Shown here: positions 9,985 through 18,694 of the stretch, piece by piece
Layout of the letters: every line of letters begins with the position of its first letter
Numbering within the stretch: position 1 is the first letter of the stretch
Assembly: GCA_947629175.1 (NCBI GenBank)
Contig: CANRCT010000012.1
Span: 1-64,000, forward strand
Reading direction: 5' to 3'
DNA length: 64,000 bases
DNA from: an uncultured Muribaculaceae bacterium
GTDB taxonomy: Bacteria > Bacteroidota > Bacteroidia > Bacteroidales > Muribaculaceae
Notes under the pieces: generated by a model
Told to the model about the DNA's origin: nothing
Database searches by the model: none
The model's input: the letters and a program-made list of their open reading frames with translations, nothing else
Position numbers and translations under genes: made by a program

Positions 9985-11346
9985 TCAGAGTTTGGAATAA
10001 TGTCCATGTTTCTCACGCTGGAAATAGGTGCCTAATGAGACTGACCGTTTGAGAAAGTCCTGAAACGTGCGTCCCGGCATACCGTTCTCTTTTGCCACGG
10101 CTATCCCTTCCTCGGTCGTGAAACAGTCGGGCAGAGCGGCGATTATGGCTCTCTGCTGCTCGGTCAGCGACATTTCGCTGATGATGCCATGCACTTTTCT
10201 GGCGGTCGCCTTGAAATAATCCACAAGCGATATGGCGTTCTCGACGGAAAGGATGTCTATGTTCGTTCTGTCGGCTTCTCCGCAGGCCCACCGAGCCATC
10301 TGCAATATCAGGCAGAAACGTATGGCATGGAAATCGAACTTGTTGTAAACGCCTTTCAGCGCATCACAGTCCTCGCGGTTACATTCCTCGGTGTTCTGAC
10401 GCTGCCATTCGTAGAGCCTTGCTTTCGCGTCCGGCGCAAAGGGTAGGATATTGGCTATGACATTGCCGTCGGAATCTGTTTCGTATGGAATAGCGACGAG
10501 CCTTTCTATTATCTCCGCCCATGCCGCTTCTATGTCGAAAGTCGGCTCCTTGTCGCTCCACGGCTGTTTGTCCTGATTATGGGGCATGACGAACAGCAGA
10601 CGGTCGATAAAACCGTTTGATGAGCGGCTGCCCTGTGCCAATTCGTTGAGTATGCCGTTCTGGATAGTTCCTACCACCGAGATAAAGGGGCGGCTGATAT
10701 AGACCGAGTTCTTTACCCCCTTGCGGTCGGAAAACGACGGATTGGCATTGAACAGCTTTAGCCAGTATTCTTCATCGGAGCCTTTGTTGTATCGGTTGAA
10801 GCTCTTGAACCAGCCCGCAAGTTCGTCATTCCACATGGCTATCCCTCTCAGATTCTGTGAGTGGATTAGCAGCATGGCTTCGGGAGTGGCATCGGAAATC
10901 AGGAACCGTTTGCATACCGGTGCAACGGGATGAGGCTCGCTGCGTTCCTTCATGGGCAGTTCGCGCTGACGCTCGTATTCCTCACACGCCTTGATGTAGG
11001 CACGGGTCGCGGCACCGTCCAATTCGGAGAATGGTCGTATGGCAAAGTTCAGCGGATGCGACTTGCACGCTCCCGGTCTGCCGACAAGAGCCATGAACAG
11101 AATCGCGCTCTCATCCCATTTCCCTTTGAGCCGGGCGAAATGGGTGTTGCCGATACCGAGACCGACAGCCACAAGCATAGCCCCTGCAAGATAATCCACC
11201 GGATATCCGTAACAGTCGTTAGCCTCCCTGACGATTCTCTGAATTTTCATCGGCAATGCGCCAAGCGGAAAATCCCCGCCCCGGACTTTTACACTCATAT
11301 CAACGGCCTTGCCGAGTACGAGCATCGGGTCAACAGATTTCTCCAT
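9985..11346 (-). CDS. DUF3987 (primase/helicase-like) protein
   Basis: LPMKIQRIVREANDCYGYPVDYLAGAMLVAVG...FMALVGRPGACKSHPL...NDELAGWFKSFNRY...; clearly homologous to the element-2 protein at 29265-30608. Confidence 0.85.
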   Translation of the reverse strand: MEKSVDPMLVLGKAVDMSVKVRGGDFPLGALPMKIQRIVREANDCYGYPVDYLAGAMLVAVGLGIGNTHFARLKGKWDESAILFMALVGRPGACKSHPLNFAIRPFSELDGAATRAYIKACEEYERQRELPMKERSEPHPVAPVCKRFLISDATPEAMLLIHSQNLRGIAMWNDELAGWFKSFNRYNKGSDEEYWLKLFNANPSFSDRKGVKNSVYISRPFISVVGTIQNGILNELAQGSRSSNGFIDRLLFVMPHNQDKQPWSDKEPTFDIEAAWAEIIERLVAIPYETDSDGNVIANILPFAPDAKARLYEWQRQNTEECNREDCDALKGVYNKFDFHAIRFCLILQMARWACGEADRTNIDILSVENAISLVDYFKATARKVHGIISEMSLTEQQRAIIAALPDCFTTEEGIAVAKENGMPGRTFQDFLKRSVSLGTYFQREKHGHYSKL

Positions 11347-11349
11347 AGG

Positions 11350-11736
11350 CTAACGGCGATAAGTTGATTTGCCACGAGTGCCACGGCTGATCTCCGCTTC
11401 CATCTCGGCAAAGGAGAGGACGGATGACTGACGCTTGTTCTCCGTTACATGGGTCACGAGTTCGCTTTCGACGAAGCGCCACTCTTTTTCGCCCGGAACT
11501 TTGTAGGCCGGCAGTTTTCCTTCTTTGGCGAGGCGATAGATTGTGGACTTTGCCTTGCCGAGAATTTCACAGGCTTTTTCGATGCTTATGAATTTTGCGT
11601 TTGACTTAGGGTTGTTTCTCTCGGAGGCGAGTTGAGCGCGAAGTTCCCTCACCTCATCGGCCAGTTCTCTTACGAGGCTGACCAGCGATGACACTGCACC
11701 CGGCAGTTCATCGAATGTGATTACATTGTTCAACAT
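11350..11736 (-). CDS. Helix-turn-helix (excisionase/MerR-like) DNA-binding protein
   Basis: FISIEKACEILGKAKSTIYRLAKEGKLPAYKVPGEKEWRFVESELV. Start at internal Met MLNNVITFDELPG (11736) preferred over the ORF-track start. Confidence 0.8.
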   Translation of the reverse strand: MLNNVITFDELPGAVSSLVSLVRELADEVRELRAQLASERNNPKSNAKFISIEKACEILGKAKSTIYRLAKEGKLPAYKVPGEKEWRFVESELVTHVTENKRQSSVLSFAEMEAEISRGTRGKSTYRR

Positions 11737-11846
11737 ATAAGCTGGCGAACCCACTTTAATGTGAATTCGCCAGCAAAGTACGGAAGTGTTTAAATGGTGG
11801 AATTGAGCACCGGAATCTGTACCATTCCCACCGTCAGTCCACCATA

Positions 11847-12917
11847 TCACCACCCGGTGTCATAGCCATATCTGTCAGGCTCTTCAACTATTTCATCACC
11901 AGGATTATAAGGATCAAGACCCATATCCATCATAGCAGCTTCCATCGCGCTCATTGCCCTTTGGGGTTTCTTGGGAGATTTAGATACCTTTTTAGGCTTT
12001 GACTGCTGTTTTTGGGGAACGGATTTTGTGGTAACATCTTCGGTGGGCGTTTCCACCTCAGCGTTTTCATCAGGAATTTTGAAGCTGCCAATATTCTTAT
12101 CAATTTTTATTCTGCCTTGCGTCCCGTTGCAGGTCAGCTTTCTCTCGATGGTGCAGACTTCAACATCCTTGAATGTATAAGGGAACGCCTGTTTAAGAAA
12201 ATGTGCTGTATGCAGATTATATTTATTGAACGGCTTGGCTATATTCCAGCCAAAGTGCATCATATCGGATGTGGTAAGTTCAGCCGGGAGCTGAATTGCC
12301 ATGTCCTCTGAAAAATCAGGTACGCCGGAGGTATGGATAAACTCAGTCACGATATTGATAATTCTCTCCACGACATCCTTGTCAACGAATGGAGACATCG
12401 TATAACCGACATAGAGAATTACATTCGCCTCTTTTTCATAGGCTCTGTCCTCTTGTCGTTTCTTTGCTTCCTCGCGCCGGCCTTCGTAGTCTATGACGAT
12501 TTTCTTCGGTGTCGGAGTCTCAATCTTGACTATACCGTTCTGTGGTGCCGTCTCGGGTGTGATAGGCGATTGTGGTTGTTGAATCGGGACCGGAGCCGGA
12601 GGTGCGTCAGTGATTTCTTCCGGGATGGATACAGGTTCAATCTTTTCCGGTTCACGTTGTTTGAAACCGAGCCATTTGAACAGCTTTTCAAAACATTTTA
12701 CTAATGCCGTGCCAAGAGTACGGGAAATAAACTCTTGGAAAGCGAGATACAGCAGAGCGAATACAACAAAAACACCGAGAAAGATAAGATTGGCGTTAAA
12801 GCCACTCATTCCTCTGATGTCGATTGCATATTGGCGGGCAACTGCGGCGAGAATCAGGGCAGCTATGCCTATCCAAAGCCATATCTGCCAGTGGTCGGGG
12901 AGGTGTCCGTTTTTCAT
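11847..12917 (-). CDS. Hypothetical membrane protein, two predicted N-terminal TM segments
   Basis: 356 aa. WQIWLWIGIAALILAAVARQYAI and ANLIFLGVFVVFALLYLAFQEF hydrophobic stretches; Pro/Lys-rich C-terminal half. Confidence 0.7.
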   Translation of the reverse strand: MKNGHLPDHWQIWLWIGIAALILAAVARQYAIDIRGMSGFNANLIFLGVFVVFALLYLAFQEFISRTLGTALVKCFEKLFKWLGFKQREPEKIEPVSIPEEITDAPPAPVPIQQPQSPITPETAPQNGIVKIETPTPKKIVIDYEGRREEAKKRQEDRAYEKEANVILYVGYTMSPFVDKDVVERIINIVTEFIHTSGVPDFSEDMAIQLPAELTTSDMMHFGWNIAKPFNKYNLHTAHFLKQAFPYTFKDVEVCTIERKLTCNGTQGRIKIDKNIGSFKIPDENAEVETPTEDVTTKSVPQKQQSKPKKVSKSPKKPQRAMSAMEAAMMDMGLDPYNPGDEIVEEPDRYGYDTGW

Positions 12918-13043
12918 TCAGGGTTTAATTATTGTAAAAATTTCATCAGTTTTTATAACGAACACAGCCCCAATGATGTTCACCGGGAAAATTAAGTGCC
13001 ACTCAAAATCAATGAAATGGCACTCAAAATAAATTTGTGGAGA

Positions 13044-13223
13044 TTATGATTGCTCGGATTCTCCGATGGGATAATGTTTTAGCTCATATTTCCTTACAAT
13101 CTCGGAAACTTTAATTAGTTCAACGGCGTCTGGGCTATCTGATGGAGTATCATCAGATACAAGAGGCAACAATTCCTCAATTCGAGCAAGAGCAGATTCA
13201 TATTGCTGTTGGCTGATTTCCAT
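13044..13223 (-). CDS. Small HigA-N-terminus-like (antitoxin-type) protein, 59 aa
   Basis: Manual translation MEISQQQYESALARIEELLPLVSDDTPSDSPDAVELIKVSEIVRKYELKHYPIGESEQS*. Below the ORF-track length threshold. Resembles the N-terminal segment of HigA-type antitoxins without the HTH. Confidence 0.55.
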   Translation of the reverse strand: MEISQQQYESALARIEELLPLVSDDTPSDSPDAVELIKVSEIVRKYELKHYPIGESEQS

Positions 13224-13284
13224 TTTGCTTAAGTTTTATGGTACAAAGTTAAGCCTAATCTTGAAAATATCAGTCATTTTAATC

Positions 13285-14390
13285 CTATTTCAGCGAAATA
13301 ACCTGAGATGCCTCTCGCGCACGCTCATCCACGACTTTTGCGTAGATTTGGGTATTCTTGACGCTCTTATGGGTCACATTCGGCTAATAGTGAGAATGTC
13401 AACACCGTTGGCTGCAAGGAGCGTGGCGAAACTGTGGCGCATCGTGTGGAAAGTGATGCGTCGGGTTAATCCGGCAGACTTTATCCACTCTTTCAGAGGA
13501 TGGTTGACCATGTGGCGTTTCAGACCTTTGAAAACAAGGCCTTCTGAACGCTCTCCGCACAGAGCCAGTGTTTCATCACTGATGGGGAGATTCGTTTCTT
13601 CTTCCGTTTTCTCGGTGCAGAGACGGATTAGATAGCCTCCGTCCTGACCCATCTGGATATGTTTCCATGAGAGTTGCAGGATGTCGCTGATTCGTAGCCC
13701 TGTCATGCAACTGAACAGCACAGCTTGTTTGAGTACGGGTATCTTGCAGGGAGTGGCGACAAGCTGCTTGACTTCTGCGAGTGTAAGAAACTCCTTCTTG
13801 ACCTCCTTCCACTCAATTTTTTCCAGAAAGTCATTGAGATTTTCGCGGATATATTTCTCCTGATAGGTGATTTTCAGCAGAGCGCGGAATGTTGACCAGT
13901 AGCCCGCAGCAGAATTGTGGGATATTGGCCCTTTGCCATTGTTGCGCTGACGCTGGGCGGAGAGAAGATATGTGCGGAAGCCATTGCAGAAATCCACCGT
14001 AAGATCGCCGAAAGTGCATTTGCCCTTGCAATAGATAGTGAAGTGGCGCAGAACGCAATCCCATTTCTGGTATTTCTGACGGCACTTCTGCTTGAAGTAG
14101 GCGAGGAAGTCCATGCGCAGCTTCTCTTTGTCGAGGAAGTCAAACTGTTCGTTGAGAAGTTGCTCGAAGCGGCGACAACGGATAGCTTCTGCCTTTTCCT
14201 CCATAGAGGCGTTGAACTGTTTTTCGCGCTCGTTTTTGGGCGAGGCGTAGATATAGATGCCGAGGGTTTCACGGCGGCTCATCTGGTTGGTATGGGGATT
14301 ACGGATGGCAGGATAGAAATCGAGATAGAGCGAGATGCGTCCACCCGATATAGCCTTCTTGCGAAGGAAAACTTTGGTGCATGTATTCAT
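13285..14390 (-). pseudogene. Tyrosine recombinase/integrase with frameshift near the C-terminus
   Basis: ORF 13374-14390 ends ...HTMRHSFATLLAANGVDILTISRM*. The -1 frame continues VTHKSVKNTQIYAKVVDERAREASQVISLK* (13377-13285), i.e. the expected ...SRM-LGH-KSVKNTQIYAKV catalytic-Tyr segment. Confidence 0.85.
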
Positions 14391-14501
14391 GTGCGTTGTG
14401 AATTAAAAGATTTGATGCGAAGGTAGGAAGTGTTCAAACAGTGGACTCAGACACCCGGTTTTGTGGCATTTCCACCCATAGTCCACCACAAATCCACCGC
14501 A

Positions 14502-15389
14502 TCATATCGTGGGTGGAGCAAACAGATTATCAAGCTCTTGCTTGGATATTTTTATGATTCTGCCAACCTTAACCTTACTTATGCAATAGGTCTTGATATA
14601 ATGGTAAAGTTGGTCGCGGGTCATGCTGTATTTTGCCATTGCCTCCTGCATGGTGTAGGTGTCCGGCTCATTGACGGCAACACCTTTGGCTTTGTCGAAA
14701 TGCCATTTTGAATATCTCGCCTCGCATCCGACTTTCTTTTTGGGAATACGCTCCTTTGACACGAGACTATAGATTGCCGAGAGCGTCATGCCATAACGCT
14801 CCTGTATCTCCGCTGCCGTGTACCAATCGGAAATATCTTCTTTGGGTGCTGACTTGGCAAAGAATCGGTCGATATGAGGTTTGCTCCAGAGCGTTTTGCC
14901 TCGCTGGATAAATTTCGGAAAGTTGTTTTCTTTCGCCGCCTTGAATAACCATGAGTTACTGATGCCAAATTTCTCCAGCACTTCTTTCGTGGTATAGAAC
15001 TCCGTTATCGGCTGTTTCTCTTTTGCCGGACGCAACTGGTATAGGTGCGAACCATCGAAAAGAGCATTAAGGCTCTCCCTGCTGATAAGTGTTTTGCCCT
15101 TGAACTGGAAACAAGGGATAGAGTTTGCGGCGAGATAATTGTAGATTGAAGCCCGGCATACACCGAGGAGTCTGGCGCATTGTGCCGGAGTGATGAACAG
15201 GCGTTTGTCATCGCTCATTTGTGGCGATGATGCCTTGGCTTGTTCCCGCTCGACATGCTCCTTGCGCTTCGCGTCCTTGTAGGCGTGTTCCGCGCATCTT
15301 TTACAGCAATAGCGGGTCGTGCATTTTCTCGCTGTGAACGTGCTGCCACACCATTCACAGGTCTTCGTAATTTCGATTGTGCTGCTCAT
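14502..15389 (-). CDS. Zinc-ribbon plus multiple excisionase-like HTH domain protein
   Basis: N-terminal CEWCGSTFTARKCTTRYCCKRCAEHAY; then at least four HTH-like units (FITPAQCARLLGVCRASIYNYL; FYTTKEVLEKFGISNSWLFKAAKE; WYTAAEIQERYGMTLSAIYSLVSK; TYTMQEAMAKYSMTRDQLYHYIKTY). Confidence 0.8.
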   Translation of the reverse strand: MSSTIEITKTCEWCGSTFTARKCTTRYCCKRCAEHAYKDAKRKEHVEREQAKASSPQMSDDKRLFITPAQCARLLGVCRASIYNYLAANSIPCFQFKGKTLISRESLNALFDGSHLYQLRPAKEKQPITEFYTTKEVLEKFGISNSWLFKAAKENNFPKFIQRGKTLWSKPHIDRFFAKSAPKEDISDWYTAAEIQERYGMTLSAIYSLVSKERIPKKKVGCEARYSKWHFDKAKGVAVNEPDTYTMQEAMAKYSMTRDQLYHYIKTYCISKVKVGRIIKISKQELDNLFAPPTI

Positions 15390-15647
15390 TTTACGCTGTT
15401 ATTTCTGTTAATATTCTGTTAAAAGTGTCTAACCGCGTCTATTGGAGTCTAAGGGTGTCTAAATCCTCTACTACCTCGCTGACGTGATAGCCCCGATTGG
15501 CTCACGAGATACAATCGGGATACAAAAATGGGCGTAAAATCGAGCAGAAACGGTTAAAACCGAGTAATGCGACAACAAAAATGGCACCCCGTAAAGAGTG
15601 CCATACTAACAGATTATGCTAAATTGTAATCGTTTCTAACTATATAG

Positions 15648-17225
15648 TCATTTCCCGATACAAAACCTGGAGAAGATGGTGGAGAGGATTTCGGGGGTGG
15701 TGATCTGGCCGGTGATTTCGCCGAGGTGGTGGAGGGTCTGGCGGAGATCTTCGGCGACGAGTACGCCGGGGAGGTCGGCGGTCAGTCCGGCGATCATGCG
15801 GTCAATTGATGCTGAGGCCTGCACGAGGGCTTCGTAGTGGCGTGCGTTGCTGACCACTATGTCGTTGGCGGCGGGGATGTCGGTCAGCTCCAGCAGACAC
15901 TGGCGCAGAAGGTCAATACCAGTCCCGGTCAGAGCGCTGATCTCCACTACGGATGCCTCGGGGGTAATCTCGGCTACGGCTTTGCGGTGGGCTTCGATTG
16001 CACTGAATCCATTTCCGGCGTCCGCGGATGCAAATGTATGGCGCATGGTCTTGCCGTCGGCAATTACGTCGGAAGTTTCGGGCAAAGGTTGCATTCCGCC
16101 CGCGTCATCCGTGTATGCTAACGACCGGAAATCATTATATCCGGCCCTACAATGGCCCCCCCCCGCGTCAGCCGCAATTCCGCCCTCTCCCAGGGCGCTG
16201 GCGTCGCTCTTGTTGAGGGCGGCAATCACCGCGGTGTCAGCCTCTCGTTCATGCTCTATGCGGCGCATGATCGCGATCGTCTGGTCGAGCGGGGCAGTAG
16301 TGTCGACTACGGCTATCGCTATCCGGGCGCGTCGCAGCGCCTTGACCGATCGCTCTATGCCGAGCGCCTCTATGGCGTCGTCGGTGGCGCGTATGCCGGC
16401 CGTGTCTACGAGCCGGAACTCTATGCCGCCGATCTGCATGGTGTCTTCAATCGTATCGCGGGTGGTGCCGGGGATGTCGCTGACTATCGCGCGGTCCTCT
16501 TCGAGGAGCGCATTGATGAGTGTCGACTTTCCGGCGTTGGGATTGCCTACTATGGCTACCGGAACGCCCTCCTTGATGGCTTTGCCGGTGGTAAACGACG
16601 CCGCGAGCCGGTCGACTTCGCTTTTTACGTTGCCGGCGATCTCAAGCAGGCGCGCCCGCGATGCGAACTCCACGTCCTCTTCCGAGAAATCGAGCTCCAG
16701 CTCGAGAAGCGCCGATAGATCCACGAGCTGAGCCCGCAGTTCGCCCAGTCGCCGCGAAATGTCGCCACGCATCTGCTGTGCGGCTATCCGGTGGCTCTCG
16801 CGCGTGGTCGAGGCTATGACGTCGGCCACGGCTTCGGCCTCGGCCAGATCCATTTTGCCGTTGGCGAATGCCCGGCGAGTGAATTCGCCCGGTTGCGCCA
16901 GACGGCAGCCGGCGTCGATCAGCAGCCGCAGCGTCTCGCGCTGTATCCATGTGGAGCCGTGCACCGACAGCTCCACCGTGTCTTCTCCGGTGAAAGAGTG
17001 CGGGCCGCGCATCACCATGGCCAGGGCCGTGTCGACCGTCTCGCCGCTCTGCCGGTCGACGATGTCGCCGAGCGTGGCTTGTCGCGCGGCCGTTTTAGCG
17101 AGATCCTTGCCGTTCCATATCTGCCCGACGGCCTCCACGGCCTGCGGACCACTCACTCTCACCACCGCGATGCCTCCGCATCCTGCCGGAGTGGAGATGG
17201 CGCAGATTGTATCGTTTTCAGTCAT
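15648..17225 (-). CDS. mnmE: tRNA modification GTPase MnmE (TrmE)
   Basis: DTICAISTPAGCGGIAVVRVSGP; GNPNAGKSTLINALL (G1), DTAGIRAT (G3), NKSD (G4), EISALTGTGI (G5), C-terminal FCIGK*. Confidence 0.97.
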   Translation of the reverse strand: MTENDTICAISTPAGCGGIAVVRVSGPQAVEAVGQIWNGKDLAKTAARQATLGDIVDRQSGETVDTALAMVMRGPHSFTGEDTVELSVHGSTWIQRETLRLLIDAGCRLAQPGEFTRRAFANGKMDLAEAEAVADVIASTTRESHRIAAQQMRGDISRRLGELRAQLVDLSALLELELDFSEEDVEFASRARLLEIAGNVKSEVDRLAASFTTGKAIKEGVPVAIVGNPNAGKSTLINALLEEDRAIVSDIPGTTRDTIEDTMQIGGIEFRLVDTAGIRATDDAIEALGIERSVKALRRARIAIAVVDTTAPLDQTIAIMRRIEHEREADTAVIAALNKSDASALGEGGIAADAGGGHCRAGYNDFRSLAYTDDAGGMQPLPETSDVIADGKTMRHTFASADAGNGFSAIEAHRKAVAEITPEASVVEISALTGTGIDLLRQCLLELTDIPAANDIVVSNARHYEALVQASASIDRMIAGLTADLPGVLVAEDLRQTLHHLGEITGQITTPEILSTIFSRFCIGK

Positions 17226-18097
17226 TTTTTAGGTCTGATATTGCTCCAGTAGGGGAAGTCGCATTCCGCTTCCGCTTTCTCCTCGATCTCGTCGGGAAGC
17301 CATGCGAAAAAGTCGTGTCCGGTCAATCGCTCCACCTCGTCGATGCTGACTGCCGCACGCTGCATGCCCCCTTCGACGCGTCCGTTTTCCATAATGAAGC
17401 CGATGCCTCTCACCGGGTCGGTGTAGGGCGATAGCACTACTTTGAAGAAGCGCTCCGGCACGGCCACACGGCTGTCGCCTATGTATTCCCTGATCGAGTC
17501 GGTCAGCACCGGTCCGCACACTATCAGTATCGCGCTGTCGGCCCTGGCCCACTGTCGGCACTTCTCTTCGAGGCGTTTCCAGGCGCCGGTGTTGAGGCTC
17601 TTCATCTGCGGGCATATGTTGGTGAGATAGAACGTGTGGCGCATCGCCTCCTCGCTCCATTTCATGTCGCCGGCCGGGGCCATGTGCCCGCGGTCGTAGC
17701 CCGAATAGCTGTAGTCCCACGGCTCGGCGCACCCTTCCACGCTCTCGTCGGCCATGAATTTGTCATAACGTCCGGCGTGGCCCGATGTCTCGTCGGCGGT
17801 CAGCTCCCAGCTGACCCAGTTGGGCACATGCATCCGCGGGTTGAACGACAGGATCATACCTTCATAGGCCACATCGACGCCAGGCAGCTGCGGATTGGTC
17901 ACCACAGCGAGCATCTCCTCGGCGCTCGCAGTTGCGATCGGTCGGTCGGAGCGCTCGGCGCCGATCTCCTCGCGGGTGGCGTTGGCCTCGTCGCGGGCTC
18001 TGATTGCCGAGGCGAACCATATTGCGCCTATCGCCACTATCATCACAGTGAGCCACTGCGCGCTGCGGCGGCTGGTCTTCTTTTTGCGTCTTGTCAT
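17222..18097 (-). CDS. DNA/RNA non-specific endonuclease (NucA/NUC1 family), membrane-anchored or secreted
   Basis: DRGHMAPAGDMKWSEEAMRHTFYLTNICPQ active-site signature; N-terminal TM WLTVMIVAIGAIWFASAI. Start at MTRRKKK (18097) preferred; 4-nt overlap with mnmE. Confidence 0.88.
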   Translation of the reverse strand: MTRRKKKTSRRSAQWLTVMIVAIGAIWFASAIRARDEANATREEIGAERSDRPIATASAEEMLAVVTNPQLPGVDVAYEGMILSFNPRMHVPNWVSWELTADETSGHAGRYDKFMADESVEGCAEPWDYSYSGYDRGHMAPAGDMKWSEEAMRHTFYLTNICPQMKSLNTGAWKRLEEKCRQWARADSAILIVCGPVLTDSIREYIGDSRVAVPERFFKVVLSPYTDPVRGIGFIMENGRVEGGMQRAAVSIDEVERLTGHDFFAWLPDEIEEKAEAECDFPYWSNIRPKK

Positions 18098-18694
18098 AGT
18101 CGGATATATAGTGGCGGCAAAGTTACGCATAAATCGCCGCTTATTTATCATTCGCGGGCATTTTTCCCCTGTAGGATCGTGACAACCGGAAGGCTTATGC
18201 CGGGTAGCATGTGTTGATGCGTGGGTGTAGAACGGCTGGAGACAGATGTGCATGTGCCGGGTGACGAATAGCGATATTTACGTTAAAAAGAATTAAATAT
18301 AGCGATAAATGCTTGCGGAGTAGTGCTCGGTTTCTTAATTTAGCGAAAAAATCTACCTTAAACGCGAACGTATTTATTCATCACTGCGTTTCGCGAAATT
18401 ATTGCTTACCGAATGGATTTCTACAGGGATTATGATGCACAGCGAGCCCAAGACGCAGCTTTTGAGAGGGTAGTTTCTACCCCCCCCCATTCGATAACGC
18501 CCTTATTAACAGATGATTGTGCCCCGGTTGAGGCTCTTTTGCTTTCGGGATCGGAAGCCGGCCGCATGTATAGCGTCCCGGAGCATCCCTTGCCGCGGGG
18601 CATGCCTCCCGCGCGTGCGTCGACGTAAGGCCGACCTCCTCTCTCCGGCAACCGATCATTCCAATCAGTTATTAACAATTATACAGGGATAAAA

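Noticed and set aside
13374-13380. Programmed -1 frameshifting in the element 1 integrase
   Set aside because: Sequence AGC CGA ATG TGA lacks an X_XXY_YYZ slippery heptamer; a simple 1-nt deletion is the more economical explanation.
15847-16731. 294-aa plus-strand ORF
   Set aside because: Antisense to mnmE; Ser/Ala/Arg-rich shadow frame.
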